DNA of 64,000 nt from Larsenimonas suaedae (GCF_023712105.1 NZ_JAMLJI010000001.1:496001-560000), one strand, 5' to 3'. Positions 8,916 to 19,335 are shown, numbered from the stretch's first letter. Numbers and translations are program-made. The notes: generated by a model from the sequence alone, not told the origin.

Positions 8916-10250
8916 ATGTCTTCGCCCCAGTCGATCCAGTTATTGCTCGAATGTCGGTGGGTCCTGCCAATGACGGACGATCAGCCTGTACTTGAACATC
9001 AGGCGATCGCAATCGATCAAGGGCGCATCATCGATCTAGGCCCCATCGATCAGATTGCGCCCAGATACTGCGCCGAGACGCACCACCGACTGACCGAGCA
9101 CGCCGTGCTGCCGGGGTTTGTCAATGCGCATAATCATGCCGGCATGAGCCTTTTGCGTGGCTACGCCGATGATCTTCCGCTGATGACCTGGCTCAATGAG
9201 CACATCTGGCCGGCGGAGGCCCGCTTCATGCAAGGCGAGTTTGTTGCCGATGGCACGCGGCTGGCGATGGCGGAAATGATCCGCTCCGGAACCACCACGT
9301 TTTCCGACATGTACCTGGCCCCGGAAGACGTAGTTGAGCCGATCGTGGCCTGCGGCATGCGCGCGCAGCTCTGCACGCCCTTGATCGACTTCGAAATCCC
9401 CTGGTCAAAAAATTTCAGCCATGGGCTCGATAAGACCCGGGCCCTAATGGATCAGGTGGCTCCCCATGACACGTTGACCCTCGCCTTCGGCCCCCACGCG
9501 CCCTATACGGTGAGCGATGACAGTCTGGCAATGCTTTACAAGGCGCAGCAGTCGCTGGGGCTTCCGATTCAGATGCACGTGCACGAAACCGCCGATGAAA
9601 TTGAGCAGGAGCGAGCCAAGACCGGCCGTCGCCCTCTTTCGAGACTGGCCTCGGCGGGGCTGCTCGGCCCAAACTTTCAGGCAGTGCACATGACGCAACT
9701 CGACGCCTCGGACATGGCGCTTGTGGCCGAGTCAAACACGTCGATCATTCACTGCCCCCAGTCGAACCTGAAACTGGCAAGCGGCATGTGTCCGGTCACG
9801 GAGCTTCGTGCTCAAGGCACGGTGGTCGGCCTTGGCACCGACGGTGCGTGCAGCAACAACGATCTGGATATGTTCGATGAAATGAAAACGGCAGCGCTTC
9901 TTGCCAAGGGGGTAAGCCGAAACGCGCAGTCCCTGCCGGCAATGGACGCGCTTGCCATGGCGACCCGTGAAAGCGCGCGCGCGATCGGATTGGGCGACCG
10001 CGTCGGTCAGCTGAAGCCCGGTTTCGAGGCCGATCTGATGGCGGTCGATTTGAACGCGCTCAATACCCTCCCCGTTCACCATCCGGAATCGGCGCTGGTG
10101 TATGCGGTCAATAGCCGTCAGGTCACCCACGTCTGGGTCAAGGGATCACCGCTTTTAAGTGATGGCCGATTAACCCGCATCGATGAAGCGGCCCTGATTG
10201 ATACCGTCGAGGTTCGACGCAACGAAATGAGCAAGGAAGGCACGGCATGA
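8916..10250 (+). CDS. mtaD: 5-methylthioadenosine/S-adenosylhomocysteine deaminase (TRZ/ATZ amidohydrolase)
   Basis: 444 residues. The start is the ATG at 8916, preceded by AAGGAG at 8899-8904; an in-frame ATG at 8832 has no such site. Metal-binding motifs of the amidohydrolase fold are present in order: [13 protein letters not shown] near residue 70, HVHETADE, a downstream VHMTQ and the catalytic Asp in [11 protein letters not shown]. It would deaminate methylthioadenosine (and SAH) to the inosine form. It overlaps ubiG by four bases (ATGA). Substrate assignment follows the mtnA context; cytosine/triazine deaminases of the same fold are the alternative. Confidence 0.92.
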   Translation: MSSPQSIQLLLECRWVLPMTDDQPVLEHQAIAIDQGRIIDLGPIDQIAPRYCAETHHRLTEHAVLPGFVNAHNHAGMSLLRGYADDLPLMTWLNEHIWPAEARFMQGEFVADGTRLAMAEMIRSGTTTFSDMYLAPEDVVEPIVACGMRAQLCTPLIDFEIPWSKNFSHGLDKTRALMDQVAPHDTLTLAFGPHAPYTVSDDSLAMLYKAQQSLGLPIQMHVHETADEIEQERAKTGRRPLSRLASAGLLGPNFQAVHMTQLDASDMALVAESNTSIIHCPQSNLKLASGMCPVTELRAQGTVVGLGTDGACSNNDLDMFDEMKTAALLAKGVSRNAQSLPAMDALAMATRESARAIGLGDRVGQLKPGFEADLMAVDLNALNTLPVHHPESALVYAVNSRQVTHVWVKGSPLLSDGRLTRIDEAALIDTVEVRRNEMSKEGTA

Positions 10251-10969
10251 CAACGCAGACAGAGAATGTGGATCGCGCTGAAATCGACAAGTTTGAAGCG
10301 CTGGCGGAACGCTGGTGGGACCGAGACGGTGAATTCAAGCCGCTGCACGACATCAACCCGCTTCGACTCGACTACATCGACCAGCGTGCGCATCTGATTG
10401 GTAAGACCGTTGTGGATATCGGCTGCGGGGGTGGGCTTCTAAGCGAGGCCATGGCCTATCGCGGTGCACAGGTGACCGGCATCGACATGGGAGAGGCACC
10501 GCTGGCAGTCGCACGACTTCACCAGGAAGAAAGTGGCATCAACGTTGATTACCGCTGTATCAGTGCCGAAAAGCTTGCCGATGAACACGCCGGTATGTTC
10601 GATGTCGTCACGTGCATGGAGATGCTTGAGCATGTGCCTGAACCGGCAAGCGTGATCGAGGCCTGCGCGCGTCTGGTCAAGCCGGGTGGGCATGTATTCT
10701 TCTCGACCATCAATCGACATCCAAAGGCGTACGCCCTGGCGGTGGTCGGTGCCGAATATGTGTTGGGGCTTCTGCCCAAGGGCACCCATGATTACAAAAA
10801 GTTCATCCGGCCATCAGAAATGGCGCGCTGGGCACGCCAGGCCGGGCTCTCTCCGCAGGATTTGACCGGGATGCAGTACAACCCGTTGACCCGAGGTTAC
10901 CGTCTGTCGTCAAACGATTTGAAGGTCAACTACTTTGCCCATTTCCGCAAGGAAGAGACCGCCTCATGA
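10247..10969 (+). CDS. ubiG: Ubiquinone biosynthesis O-methyltransferase
   Basis: 240 residues, normal for UbiG. The SAM-binding motif [17 protein letters not shown] sits at about residue 50, with later motifs TCMEMLEHV and [13 protein letters not shown]. The N-terminal [19 protein letters not shown] is a family hallmark. It carries out both O-methylations of ubiquinone synthesis. It overlaps the genes on both sides by four bases, so mtaD-ubiG-mupP is a tight operon. Confidence 0.96.
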   Translation: MTTQTENVDRAEIDKFEALAERWWDRDGEFKPLHDINPLRLDYIDQRAHLIGKTVVDIGCGGGLLSEAMAYRGAQVTGIDMGEAPLAVARLHQEESGINVDYRCISAEKLADEHAGMFDVVTCMEMLEHVPEPASVIEACARLVKPGGHVFFSTINRHPKAYALAVVGAEYVLGLLPKGTHDYKKFIRPSEMARWARQAGLSPQDLTGMQYNPLTRGYRLSSNDLKVNYFAHFRKEETAS

Positions 10970-11637
10970 CGCTGCCGGCCCCTGCAGCAATTCTGTTCGA
11001 CCTCGACGGCACGCTTGTCGATACCGCGCCGGATCTGGCGCGGGCCACCAATCGATTGCGAAAACACTATGGTCGCCCTGCGCTGGATGAAACAACGATC
11101 CGGCGCGAGGTCTCTCACGGTGGCAGTGCGCTGGTGACACTTGCGCTCGATATGCCCATTGATCACCCGGAGCACGATGCCTGTCGGACACAGCTTCTGG
11201 AATTCTATGGCGAGGATGTGGCCGTTGACAGTCGGCTCTTCGACGGTTTTGCCGATCTGGTGCAGGCGTTCAAGCGGCGTGCCGTGCCTTGGGGAATCGT
11301 TACCAATAAGCCCCGACAGTTTGCGGTGCCCCTGCTTGAGGCACTGAATGTACAGCCTGATGTCCTGCTGTGCGCGGATGATCTTCCCGTGAAAAAACCA
11401 GATCCTACGCCGCTGCTGGTTGCGGCCGAGCGGCTCGGCGTGTCACCAAGTGCGTGCTGGTATCTGGGCGATCATGAGCGTGATGTCGATGCCGCTCGAC
11501 GCGCCGGCATGGTGGCGATTGCGGTGGGTTACGGCTATCTGCGAGATGAGGATGATCCAGCCTCGTGGTCAGCGGATCTTTTGTTTGATACGCCAGCCGA
11601 CACCACCAAGGCACTTCGAGCGCAGCTGGGTCTTTAG
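10966..11637 (+). CDS. mupP: HAD phosphatase, probably N-acetylmuramate-6-phosphate phosphatase MupP
   Basis: 223 residues of the HAD subfamily IA: motif [15 protein letters not shown], motif II VTNKP, motif III KKPDP and motif [17 protein letters not shown]. By sequence it would be called phosphoglycolate phosphatase. Its place directly after ubiG and mtaD is that of Pseudomonas MupP, which dephosphorylates MurNAc-6-phosphate in the cell-wall recycling route that bypasses de novo UDP-MurNAc synthesis. The neighbour evidence favours MupP; Gph is the alternative. It is followed by a bidirectional terminator. Confidence 0.82.
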   Translation: MTLPAPAAILFDLDGTLVDTAPDLARATNRLRKHYGRPALDETTIRREVSHGGSALVTLALDMPIDHPEHDACRTQLLEFYGEDVAVDSRLFDGFADLVQAFKRRAVPWGIVTNKPRQFAVPLLEALNVQPDVLLCADDLPVKKPDPTPLLVAAERLGVSPSACWYLGDHERDVDAARRAGMVAIAVGYGYLRDEDDPASWSADLLFDTPADTTKALRAQLGL

Positions 11638-11691
11638 ACGCGAATGTGTTCAAAAGGATGAGCCGTTTGAAAGCCATCATGCCCAAAGGGG

Positions 11692-11713
11692 AAAGCGGCG
11701 TATCGCCGCTTTT
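11692..11713. terminator. Bidirectional terminator between mupP and cpoB
   Basis: A perfect 9-bp stem (AAAGCGGCG / CGCCGCTTT) around TAT, followed by T on the plus strand and by short A/T runs on the other. It lies between two convergent genes and just before the cpoB stop, so it can serve both. Confidence 0.75.
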
Positions 11714-11714
11714 C

Positions 11715-12473
11715 TCAGCGCATCTGATCGATGAAGTTCTGCGACTTGGTCGCTGCACCGGAATTGGGGTAGTCGCTAACGACTTGCTTCAATAGCGCCA
11801 TGGCCTTGGAACCATTACCTAGCCGAGCCTCGACCAAGCCCAGGCGATACATCGCATCGGGCACCTTGCTGCTGTTGCTGTACTTGTCGAGTACCGTCTG
11901 AAACGCACCGGCTGATTTACTCAGCTGCGACTTGGCCGCATAGGACTCGCCGAGCCAATAATAGGCGTTGGCGTTCAGATTCGACTCCGGATAGCTCGCA
12001 GTGAATTTCTCAAAGGCATCGATTGCCTCGTCGAACTTGCGGCTTTGAACGTTCGAAAATGCGTCCTGATAGGCCTGCTGCGCGCCATCATTACCCGTCG
12101 CTGCGGTACTAGACCCCTGGCGGGCCGCCGTCGAGATCGGATCGCTATCCTCGTTCGAGCTCGCCTGATTCGACGTCGACGCACTCTGGCTATCGGCGTT
12201 GGACAGACGCTGCTCGAGATCCATATAACGTTTCTGGGACAGTTCTTTCTGTTCTTGAAGCTGATGTTTCAGCTCTTCGATTTGCCCACGCAGCGCATTG
12301 ATATCCTGCTGCTGGCTTTGAAGCTGATTGAAGGTAGACAGACCGCCGGAGCTGATGCCGGTCTGATCGTAGAGGGAGTTCGATTGTGCGGCGAGTGCTG
12401 GGGAGAGCCCCGCAACGGACAGCGGGAGCATTAAAGCTCCCGCGCCGCACAGTCTTTTCAGACTGTAGTTCAT
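11715..12473 (-). CDS. cpoB: Tol-Pal system protein CpoB (YbgF)
   Basis: 252 residues. A signal peptide ends near SPALAAQ (about residue 29), followed by a trimerising coiled coil (about 45-95), a Ser/Asn/Gln-rich linker and a C-terminal tetratricopeptide block (about 130-252) with the typical YWLGESYAAK and MYRLGLVEARLG helices. CpoB links outer-membrane constriction by Tol-Pal to PBP1B activity during division. It is the last gene of the tol-pal cluster, 15 bp after pal. Confidence 0.95.
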   Translation of the reverse strand: MNYSLKRLCGAGALMLPLSVAGLSPALAAQSNSLYDQTGISSGGLSTFNQLQSQQQDINALRGQIEELKHQLQEQKELSQKRYMDLEQRLSNADSQSASTSNQASSNEDSDPISTAARQGSSTAATGNDGAQQAYQDAFSNVQSRKFDEAIDAFEKFTASYPESNLNANAYYWLGESYAAKSQLSKSAGAFQTVLDKYSNSSKVPDAMYRLGLVEARLGNGSKAMALLKQVVSDYPNSGAATKSQNFIDQMR

Positions 12474-12488
12474 GCAATACTCCGCGTC

Positions 12489-12998
12489 TTAGTAGTCAAA
12501 GACGACACGACGGTTCTCGGCGTAGGCAGACTCGGAGTGCCCTTCAACTGCCGGACGCTCTTCGCCGTAGCTCACGACTTCGATCTGTGAAGCTGAAACG
12601 CCCTGCATGACCAGGTACTGTTTGACAGCATTCGCACGGCGCTCGCCGAGGGCCAGGTTGTATTCACGGGTGCCACGCTCATCGGCGTAACCCTGCAGAA
12701 CAACGCTTGCACTCTGGTTGGCTTTCAGATACGCCGCGTGGCCGTTCAGTACCTGCTCGTACTTGGACTGAATGGTTTCCTGGTCGAACTCGAAGTAGAT
12801 GGTCATGACGTCAGGCATCTGGACGTTCATGTTCTGACCGCTGTTCATGCCCTGGCTGGATGTGCCAGACGTCATGCCATCGGTATCCATGGTGCCACTT
12901 CCTGTGCCGTCTTGCGTGCCACCACCGCTGGAGCAGCCGGCGATTACTGCAAATGAAAGTGCGGCTGCCAGAGTTTTGGCTGTCGTGGTGAACTGCAT
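12489..12998 (-). CDS. pal: Peptidoglycan-associated lipoprotein
   Basis: 169 residues. A lipoprotein signal ends in the lipobox VIAGC, so Cys22 is the acylated N-terminus. A Gly/Ser/Met-rich spacer follows, then an OmpA-like peptidoglycan-binding domain (about 65-169) with TIYFEFDQ and the signature GYADERGTREYNLALGERRA. Pal tethers the outer membrane to the cell wall and binds TolB. A clear AAGGAG ribosome site precedes the ATG. Confidence 0.97.
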   Translation of the reverse strand: MQFTTTAKTLAAALSFAVIAGCSSGGGTQDGTGSGTMDTDGMTSGTSSQGMNSGQNMNVQMPDVMTIYFEFDQETIQSKYEQVLNGHAAYLKANQSASVVLQGYADERGTREYNLALGERRANAVKQYLVMQGVSASQIEVVSYGEERPAVEGHSESAYAENRRVVFDY

Positions 12999-13046
12999 AG
13001 GACTCTCCTTGCTCTTTAAAAGTACAACAAATACTAGCTTAGCGTT

Positions 13047-14345
13047 TTAGTCCGTAAAGGGCGACCACGCCGGTTCACGAACATTCCCTTTTGTTGATGG
13101 AATCACGAATTCCGCTTTCCCATCGTCTGACACCAAGCCGAGAACTCCTTGAGTTCCCCGCTGAGTGGCATATTCCACCATTGTCCCGTTCGGTGCAATG
13201 GTCGGTGCCTCGTCCCAGCGTGTTTTTGTAAGCACTGTAACACGACCGTTTTCAAGGCTTTGTTTTGCAACGTGATAGCCACTGTCATCACGAGTAACCA
13301 TGAAGATGTTCTTGCCATCAGGACTGTAGTGACCGCCGGCATTGTAGGGACCTGTGAAGGTTTTGCGGCTGACCTGACCACTGCCGAGGGTGTATTCGTA
13401 GAGCTGTGGTCCGCCGCTGCGATCGGAGGTAAAGAGGATGTGCTGACCATCCGGAGACCAGCTTGGCTCGGTATTGATCGCGCTCGAATTGGTAAGTCGC
13501 GTCAATGAACGATCGGCAAGATTCATGACATAGATTTCAGGATGCCCGCTTTTTGAAAGCGACATGGCCAGGCGACGTCCATCCGGTGACCAGGCCGGTG
13601 CGCCATTGATGCCCTTGAACGACGTCAACTTGATGCGCTTGCCGCTGGTAAGCTGTTGGACGTAAATGGCCGGTCGGCCGCCCTCAAATGACACGTAGGC
13701 CAGCTTTTTGCCATCGGGAGACCATGCCGGCGATAGAATTGGCTCGTTGGAACTCAAGACCTGGCGAGCGTTGTAGCCATCATAGTCTGAAACGTTCAAG
13801 GTAAACTGCATGTTCTGATCGGTGCCGGTTGCACTGACGTAGGCGATCTGCGTCGAAAATGCGCCACGAACATCCGTGATCTTCTTGTAGATTTGATCGG
13901 CAATGAAGTGCGCGCCTGCGCGTAGCTGATCCCTTGAGGCGCTGACATACTGACCCAGTACACGTTTTTGCCCCAGCACATCATGCAGTTCGAAGCTGAT
14001 CTTGTAGCCATTGCCTTCTGGTGTCATCTTGCCGACCACCACATAGTTGGCATTGATCATCTTCCAGTCGCTGTAGTTGAGGGTGTCCCCCGCGCCTGGC
14101 AGTGAAATCAGATCCTTGCGGTCGATCGGATCGAAGCGACCGCTGTGCTCGAGGTCATCGGCAACGACCTGGGCAACATCGGTGCCGGGGGATGTGCCCT
14201 CCCCCTTGAACGGAACGACCGCAATTGGAATCGCTTGATCATTACCCTTGGTAATTTCGATGGTCAGGTCATTGGCCGCCATGGCCGTCCTGGCGGCAAG
14301 CGCCATGACGATAAAGGCCAGCGCGGCTCGTAGCATTTGTCTCAT
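13047..14345 (-). CDS. tolB: Tol-Pal periplasmic beta-propeller TolB
   Basis: 432 residues. A signal peptide ends at about ARTAMAA (24). An N-terminal TolB domain and a six-bladed propeller follow, with repeated [21 protein letters not shown] and [11 protein letters not shown] blades. TolB shuttles between Pal and the TolA C-terminus. Its start shares a base with the tolA stop (TGATG). Confidence 0.97.
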   Translation of the reverse strand: MRQMLRAALAFIVMALAARTAMAANDLTIEITKGNDQAIPIAVVPFKGEGTSPGTDVAQVVADDLEHSGRFDPIDRKDLISLPGAGDTLNYSDWKMINANYVVVGKMTPEGNGYKISFELHDVLGQKRVLGQYVSASRDQLRAGAHFIADQIYKKITDVRGAFSTQIAYVSATGTDQNMQFTLNVSDYDGYNARQVLSSNEPILSPAWSPDGKKLAYVSFEGGRPAIYVQQLTSGKRIKLTSFKGINGAPAWSPDGRRLAMSLSKSGHPEIYVMNLADRSLTRLTNSSAINTEPSWSPDGQHILFTSDRSGGPQLYEYTLGSGQVSRKTFTGPYNAGGHYSPDGKNIFMVTRDDSGYHVAKQSLENGRVTVLTKTRWDEAPTIAPNGTMVEYATQRGTQGVLGLVSDDGKAEFVIPSTKGNVREPAWSPFTD

Positions 14346-15469
14346 CAGCGCACATCCTCCGGATTGAACAGCAGATTGAACTCTCTGAATTGTGTTTGTT
14401 GGGCGGGCGACAGCTGTTGCAGCTCCTTGAACGGTGCCGCCTGTTGCACCGCGCGGATCGCCGATTGATCGAACGCCGCATTGCCGCTACTGCGTGTTAC
14501 TCGAACATCGACCAGCTCACCGGTCGGCAACAGTTTAAGTGTAAGCGTTGCCTTGATGTCCGGGCTCAGATTATCGGGTTGACGCCACGCCTGCTCGACA
14601 TAGCGCCGGACCAGATTCTTGAAGCCATTGGCAGCCTCCTGCGCCTGTTTTGCGTTGGAAATGGACTGCTTCTCATCGCTTACGGCACTGCCGAACGCAT
14701 CCTGGCTTGCTGCGGCGGCTGCGGCGGCCAGCTTTTTCTGACGCTCGGCTTCTTTCTGAGCTGCGGCCTTTTTCTTGGCCTCTGCTTCGGCTTTCTTCTT
14801 GGCCTCTGCTTCAGCTTTCTTCTTGGCCTCTGCTTCGGCTTTTTGCTTGGCCTCTGCTTCGGCTTTTTGCTTGGCGGCTGCTTCAGCCTTTTGCTTGGCC
14901 TCTGCTTCAGCCTTTTGCTTGGCGGCTGCTTCGGCTTTTTGCTTGGCGGCTGCTTCAGCCTTTTGCTTGGCCTCTGCTTCGGCTTTTTGCTTGGCGGCTG
15001 CTTCAGCCTTTTGCTTGGCCTCTGCTTCGGCTTTTTGCTTGGCGGCTGCTTCAGCCTTTTGCTTGGCGGCTGCTTCAGCCTTTTGCTTGGCGGCTGCTTC
15101 AGCCTTTTGCTTGGCGGCTGCTTCGGCTTTTTGCTTGGCGGCTGCTTCAGCTTGCTTCAGGTCAACCTGGTCGTCGCTTGGAGCGGTCTCAGCAGGCTCT
15201 GGTGCCGCCGTCTCTTTCTCTGGGGTCGGTGCTTCGGACTGTTTTTCCGGCGCGTCGGGCATGGCCGTGCCCTTGGCCTCAGAGGGGCGCTGAGGCTTGT
15301 CAGTGGCGGTTTCCATTTGAACGAGGCGCGCATTGACGATGGCATTGGAGCTTTCGTCAGGCTTCTTTTCCGGCCAGGTCATCAGAGTAAGGCCAAGAAT
15401 GCCGCCATGGAGCGCCAGCGCAAGAGCCAGAGGCAGGCCATAGCCGGGCGGGCGTGAATGATAAGCCAT
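14345..15469 (-). CDS. tolA: TolA, Tol-Pal energy-transducing spanning protein
   Basis: 374 residues. A short cytoplasmic N-terminus and one membrane helix (about 13-31) are followed by a Pro/Glu-rich linker (about 32-105). Residues 107-234 are 16 near-identical octapeptides of the type [16 protein letters not shown], forming the long periplasmic helix. The C-terminal domain (about 280-374) has the TonB-like fold with [16 protein letters not shown]. TolA couples the TolQR motor to Pal and TolB. The repeat is unusually regular and should be prone to copy-number change. Confidence 0.95.
   Translation of the reverse strand: MAYHSRPPGYGLPLALALALHGGILGLTLMTWPEKKPDESSNAIVNARLVQMETATDKPQRPSEAKGTAMPDAPEKQSEAPTPEKETAAPEPAETAPSDDQVDLKQAEAAAKQKAEAAAKQKAEAAAKQKAEAAAKQKAEAAAKQKAEAEAKQKAEAAAKQKAEAEAKQKAEAAAKQKAEAAAKQKAEAEAKQKAEAAAKQKAEAEAKQKAEAEAKKKAEAEAKKKAEAEAKKKAAAQKEAERQKKLAAAAAAASQDAFGSAVSDEKQSISNAKQAQEAANGFKNLVRRYVEQAWRQPDNLSPDIKATLTLKLLPTGELVDVRVTRSSGNAAFDQSAIRAVQQAAPFKELQQLSPAQQTQFREFNLLFNPEDVR
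14768..15151 (-). repeat. 24-bp tandem repeat, 16 units, inside tolA
   Basis: Sixteen in-frame 24-bp units encode an Ala/Glu/Lys/Gln octapeptide. Units vary mainly at codon 4 (Ala or Glu) and, in the last three, codon 7 (Gln to Lys). The arrangement keeps the frame whatever the copy number, so the length of the TolA periplasmic helix could vary between strains. Confidence 0.92.
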
Positions 15470-15478
15470 CGTGTGTTC

Positions 15479-15913
15479 CTAGTTCGCGCTGGGCGGATCG
15501 GAAATCAGACCGACATTTGGCACACCTGCGCCCTGTAACGTACTCATGAGCGTGACGATCTGCCCATAGGTCGCGTTGGTGTCTCCGCGCACCATGACCG
15601 GTGTCTTGGGGTTGCGAGTGACGATCTTGACCACTTGGTCGCCGATTTCATCAAGCTCGATCGGCTTTTCGTGATCATCGCCCAGGTTGATGTAGTACTG
15701 CCCGGCCTTGTCGACCGAGACAATGACCGGGTCCGCCTGGTTTTCGATCGGCTCGGAACTGACCTTCGGCAACTCGACATCGACCCCTTGATTCATCATC
15801 GGGGCGGTAATCATGAAGATGATCAAAAGCACCAGCATGACATCGATGAACGGGACGACGTTGATCTCGCTCGAGAGCTTGCGACGTTTTCGTCGATTGT
15901 AGGGGCCCTGCAT
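15479..15913 (-). CDS. tolR: TolR, Tol-Pal motor subunit (ExbD family)
   Basis: 144 residues. One transmembrane helix near residues 19-40 carries the proton-path Asp in VVPFIDVMLVLLIIFMITAP. A periplasmic domain ends with a typical LMSTLQGAGVPNVGLIS segment. With TolQ it forms the proton-driven motor that energises TolA. The gene is 2 bp after tolQ and 9 bp before tolA. Confidence 0.97.
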   Translation of the reverse strand: MQGPYNRRKRRKLSSEINVVPFIDVMLVLLIIFMITAPMMNQGVDVELPKVSSEPIENQADPVIVSVDKAGQYYINLGDDHEKPIELDEIGDQVVKIVTRNPKTPVMVRGDTNATYGQIVTLMSTLQGAGVPNVGLISDPPSAN

Positions 15914-15915
15914 GA

Positions 15916-16611
15916 TCAGTGCTCCTTGCTCTTCTCATCCTGTTCACGCGATTGAACATTTCGGTGCAGGATGGAATGAAATTCCTCGGCAAAATCTTCA
16001 AGGCGGCCCATCTGCCGGTCGCTCTTGGTGGTCAGCCGGTTGTAGAAGATAACGGCCGGAATGGCAGCGAACAGACCCATGGCGGTGGCGACGAGCGCCT
16101 CGGCAATCCACGGTGCAACTGTTGCAAGCGTTGCCTGCTGAGCGTTACCCAGCGCCTGGAAGGAGCCCATGATGCCCCATACCGTGCCGAAAAGACCGAT
16201 GTAGGGGCTGGACGAGCTGATCGTTGCAAGGATCGGCAAGTGCTGATTGAGCCGCTCTTCTTCTCTTGAAAGCGCAACACGCATGGCGCGCTGAACGCCA
16301 TCCAGCACCGCCTGATTGCTTCGGGCCTTGGGCATCAGTCGATTGAACTCGCGAAAGCCCGCACGAAAGACGTGGGCCGCACCAGTGGCACCTTCTGACG
16401 GAACTTCGCGATAAAGCTCATTGAGATCCACACCGGACCAGAACCGGGTTTCGAACTTGGTGTATTCCTTTTCTTCGCGCCGCAGACCGAAGCTTTTTTG
16501 AAAGATGAGCACCCAGGACAGAATGGAGGCAGCAAGCAGGATCAACATCACCACCTGGACAATCAGGCTGGCGTGAAGAAAGAGCGACACAATGGACATC
16601 GAATCGTTCAC
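15916..16611 (-). CDS. tolQ: TolQ, Tol-Pal motor subunit (MotA/ExbB family)
   Basis: 231 residues with three membrane helices (about 14-36, 135-157, 170-192). Family motifs include YIGLFGTVWGIMGSF and EALVATAMGLFAAIPAVIFYN. The GTG at 16611 has an AGGA ribosome site six bases upstream; an ATG four codons later is possible. Confidence 0.96.
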   Translation of the reverse strand: MNDSMSIVSLFLHASLIVQVVMLILLAASILSWVLIFQKSFGLRREEKEYTKFETRFWSGVDLNELYREVPSEGATGAAHVFRAGFREFNRLMPKARSNQAVLDGVQRAMRVALSREEERLNQHLPILATISSSSPYIGLFGTVWGIMGSFQALGNAQQATLATVAPWIAEALVATAMGLFAAIPAVIFYNRLTTKSDRQMGRLEDFAEEFHSILHRNVQSREQDEKSKEH

Positions 16612-16632
16612 GGAAATTCCTCGTAACTCGGA

Positions 16633-17031
16633 CTAGTGGTCGTTGGTGAAAGCGGCGTTGAACACGGACGGCCAACGCATCGGTCGCTGCCGGTGGGCAT
16701 CGATGCATGCTATGTCGACCTCGGCATCGCACAGGTGTTCCCCGTTGCATTCAATACGCTGCTCGAACACGGCCGAACAGGATGAATGACGAAGCACTGT
16801 TGTGCTCACCGACAGGACATCATCGAGCCGGGCCGGACGTTTGAAACGGCAGGTGATCGAGCGAACGACCAACTGCACGCCTTGATCCAGAAGCCCCTGT
16901 TGCTCAAGACCCAGATCGCGGAGCCATTCGGTCCGAGCCCGTTCGAAATAGTGAAGATAGCGGGCATGATAGACGATCCGGCCGGCGTCGGTATCTTCGA
17001 TGTAGACGCGAACGTGGATCTGACTGCTCAT
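16633..17031 (-). CDS. ybgC: Tol-Pal-linked acyl-CoA thioesterase YbgC
   Basis: 132 residues, a hot-dog fold thioesterase. The signature YIEDTDAGRIVYHARYLHYFERARTEWLRDLG contains the catalytic Asp. The start is the ATG at 17031, one base after the ruvB stop and with an AGGA site inside the ruvB end; a GTG nine codons upstream would overlap ruvB for no gain. It is the first gene of the tol-pal cluster and probably read through from ruvAB. Confidence 0.93.
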   Translation of the reverse strand: MSSQIHVRVYIEDTDAGRIVYHARYLHYFERARTEWLRDLGLEQQGLLDQGVQLVVRSITCRFKRPARLDDVLSVSTTVLRHSSCSAVFEQRIECNGEHLCDAEVDIACIDAHRQRPMRWPSVFNAAFTNDH

Positions 17032-17032
17032 G

Positions 17033-18070
17033 TCATTCCTGTACTCTTGGCGCTTCACCGGCCATGCGCGATGGCGGCGGAAGCTCGAAATGGGTGTACG
17101 CCAGACGGGTCACCATGCGCCCGCGAGCGGTTCTGAGCATGAATCCCTGCTGAATCAGGTAGGGTTCAAGCACATCCTCGATGGTGTCACGCTCTTCGCT
17201 GATGGCCGCGGCAAGACTCTCGACACCGACCGGCCCGCCGTCGAACTTGTCGATCATGGCCAGAAGAAGCCGCCGGTCCATGTGATCCAACCCATGACGG
17301 TCGACGTGCAGCATGTTCAGGGCAATATCGGCAATCTCGGCGGTCAGCCGGCCATCGCCCTTGACCTCGGCAACATCTCGCACCCGACGAAGCAGCCGAT
17401 TGGCGATGCGCGGTGTCCCGCGTGAGCGCCGTGCAATCTCAAGCGCGCCTTCGGGCTCACTCTCAAGGCCCAGAAGCCTTGCCGAGCGCGTAACGATCTG
17501 GCTCAGCTCATCGATCTGATAGAACTCGAGGCGCTGCACGATGCCGAAACGGTCCCTCAGCGGCGAGGTCAAAAGCCCCGCACGGGTGGTTGCGCCTACA
17601 AGGGTAAAGCGTGGCAGATCGATCTTGATGGACCGCGCCGCCGGCCCTTCACCGATCATGATGTCGAGCTGAAAATCCTCCATGGCGGGATAGAGAATTT
17701 CCTCAATGTTGGCTGACATGCGGTGAATTTCATCGATGAACAGCACGTCGCCTTCGCTCAGGCTTGTAAGAAGCGCGGCGAGATCGCCGGCCTTTTCAAG
17801 CACGGGGCCGGAGGTTGCCGTCAGCTCGCTGCCCATTTCGGTGGCGATGATGTTGGCAAGCGTGGTCTTGCCAAGCCCCGGCGGGCCAAATACCAAGGTG
17901 TGATCGAGTGCATCGCCGCGCTGTCTGGCGGCGGTAATGAAAATATCGAGCTGGTCACGCACCTGGCGCTGGCCGATGTAGTCGGACAGGCGCTTGGGGC
18001 GAATGGCTGAATCGGCGCGCTCTTCGTGACTGTCGGTTTTGGGACTGATCAAGCGATCGGATTCAATCAT
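17033..18070 (-). CDS. ruvB: Holliday junction branch-migration ATPase RuvB
   Basis: 345 residues, normal length. Walker [16 protein letters not shown] and Walker [10 protein letters not shown] are present, with the sensor [19 protein letters not shown] and a C-terminal winged helix. It drives branch migration with RuvA. It starts one base after ruvA. Confidence 0.98.
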   Translation of the reverse strand: MIESDRLISPKTDSHEERADSAIRPKRLSDYIGQRQVRDQLDIFITAARQRGDALDHTLVFGPPGLGKTTLANIIATEMGSELTATSGPVLEKAGDLAALLTSLSEGDVLFIDEIHRMSANIEEILYPAMEDFQLDIMIGEGPAARSIKIDLPRFTLVGATTRAGLLTSPLRDRFGIVQRLEFYQIDELSQIVTRSARLLGLESEPEGALEIARRSRGTPRIANRLLRRVRDVAEVKGDGRLTAEIADIALNMLHVDRHGLDHMDRRLLLAMIDKFDGGPVGVESLAAAISEERDTIEDVLEPYLIQQGFMLRTARGRMVTRLAYTHFELPPPSRMAGEAPRVQE

Positions 18071-18071
18071 C

Positions 18072-18692
18072 TCAGCGCCCTACTCCCATCTTGCGTGTCA
18101 GCGCCGCCTTGATGACGGCCTCGGTCGGCTGTTCGGTGTCGATATCGGCCAGCATCTTCGCGGCTTCAGTCGGTTTGTAGCCAAGCGCGACCAGCGCCGA
18201 CTCGGAATCGGCGTAATTGTCCTGTCGGACAGGGGTTGCTGTGCTGTTCGCGGTGGCGTCGTCGCTGTATAGGTCGTGGGTCGTGGTCCATTTGCTCAGA
18301 CGGTCGCGCAGTTCGATGATCAATCGATCGGCGGTTTTTTTGCCAACACCCGGCAAACGCGTGAGCGCCTTGCTGTCTTCATCCATCACGCAGCGAATCA
18401 GAACGTCCTTTTCCATGCCGGAAAGGATCGCCAGGGCAAGCCGGGGGCCAACGCCTGAGATTCGAATAAGCTCGCGAAAGAGCTGCCGCTCTTCTTCATG
18501 GAAAAAACCATAAAGCAGATGGGCGTCTTCGCGTACGGCCAAATGGGTATACAGGAGCGCCATCTGCCCGGGTTCGGGCATGTGAATGAGCGTAGTCATG
18601 GAGGCTTCGAGTTCGTAACCGATGCCATGTACGTCGATCACAACCAGCGGCGGGCGCTTTTCGAGTATGGTTCCGTAAAGGCGACCAATCAT
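18072..18692 (-). CDS. ruvA: Holliday junction DNA-binding protein RuvA
   Basis: 206 residues from the ATG giving MIGRLYG, the near-universal RuvA N-terminus; an in-frame ATG five codons upstream is less likely. It has the OB-fold domain, two helix-hairpin-helix motifs ([26 protein letters not shown]) and the mobile C-terminal domain III with [11 protein letters not shown] that contacts RuvB. Confidence 0.97.
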   Translation of the reverse strand: MIGRLYGTILEKRPPLVVIDVHGIGYELEASMTTLIHMPEPGQMALLYTHLAVREDAHLLYGFFHEEERQLFRELIRISGVGPRLALAILSGMEKDVLIRCVMDEDSKALTRLPGVGKKTADRLIIELRDRLSKWTTTHDLYSDDATANSTATPVRQDNYADSESALVALGYKPTEAAKMLADIDTEQPTEAVIKAALTRKMGVGR

Positions 18693-18727
18693 GAGATGAG
18701 ATTCCAACGCTTGGCTTGCAAACGGCC

Positions 18728-18756
18728 ACTATACTTGCGCCCCTGACGATTGACCA
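18728..18756 (-). promoter_or_regulatory. Candidate sigma-70 promoter for ruvAB
   Basis: On the minus strand TGGTCA, a 17-base spacer and TATAGT, about 35 bp before the ruvA start. Spacing and position fit a housekeeping promoter; the -35 is only a partial match. Confidence 0.42.
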
Positions 18757-18798
18757 GAGAGGCTGCGTTACGGTTGGTAGTTGGTTGAAAACAGGCCG

Positions 18799-19335
18799 TT
18801 AGACCGAAAATTGACGCCAGCTCTTGCGCCCGCTGCTGCGTCGCTTCTGACTGTGGGAGCGCCCCGAAACGCCGCGGCAGGCGTAATGGTGGGTCAATGC
18901 GATGGCGAGCGCATCTGAGGCGTCGCTTTGCAGAGGACCATCGATGCCAAGCGTCAGCGTGACCATTTGTTGAACCTGGTGCTTGTCGGCGTTGCCATGA
19001 CCGGCCACGGTCTGCTTGATGTGGCGGGCCGCGTACTCGGCAACCTCAAGCCCATGATTGGCACCACAGACAATGGCTGCGCCTCTGGCCTGGCCGAGCT
19101 TCAGCGCGGAGTCGGCGTTCTTTGACATGAAAACCTGCTCGATGGCGAGTTCTGCCGGGCGGTGACGGGCGATCAGCTCACTGACGCCTGCGTAGATTTG
19201 TGCAAGTTTCTGGGGAAGGTCTGGTGCCGTGATGCGAATACAGCCGCTGTCCATATAGCGAATCTGGCCATCCGTAATATCGATCACCCCAAAGCCTGTG
19301 CGGATGGAACCTGGGTCGATGCCAAGAATGATCAT
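18799..19335 (-). CDS. ruvC: Holliday junction endonuclease RuvC
   Basis: 178 residues. Acidic catalytic residues are in place: Asp in ILGIDPGS, Glu in [10 protein letters not shown], and the pair in [10 protein letters not shown]. The C-terminus beyond about 155 is basic. It cuts junctions held by RuvAB. It lies 106 bp before ruvA and so may have a separate transcript. The yebC gene that often sits beside ruvC is not here. Confidence 0.97.
   Translation of the reverse strand: MIILGIDPGSIRTGFGVIDITDGQIRYMDSGCIRITAPDLPQKLAQIYAGVSELIARHRPAELAIEQVFMSKNADSALKLGQARGAAIVCGANHGLEVAEYAARHIKQTVAGHGNADKHQVQQMVTLTLGIDGPLQSDASDALAIALTHHYACRGVSGRSHSQKRRSSGRKSWRQFSV

Noticed and set aside
14390-15457. 355-residue open frame on the plus strand with Leu/Cys/Phe repeats, opposite tolA
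   Set aside because: It is the complement of the 24-bp tolA repeat, which keeps all frames open. No ribosome site, and tolA is certain.
18743-18757. CTG-N9-CAG palindrome upstream of ruvA as an SOS box
   Set aside because: LexA sites need N10 between the half-sites; here it is N9, and it overlaps a normal -35.
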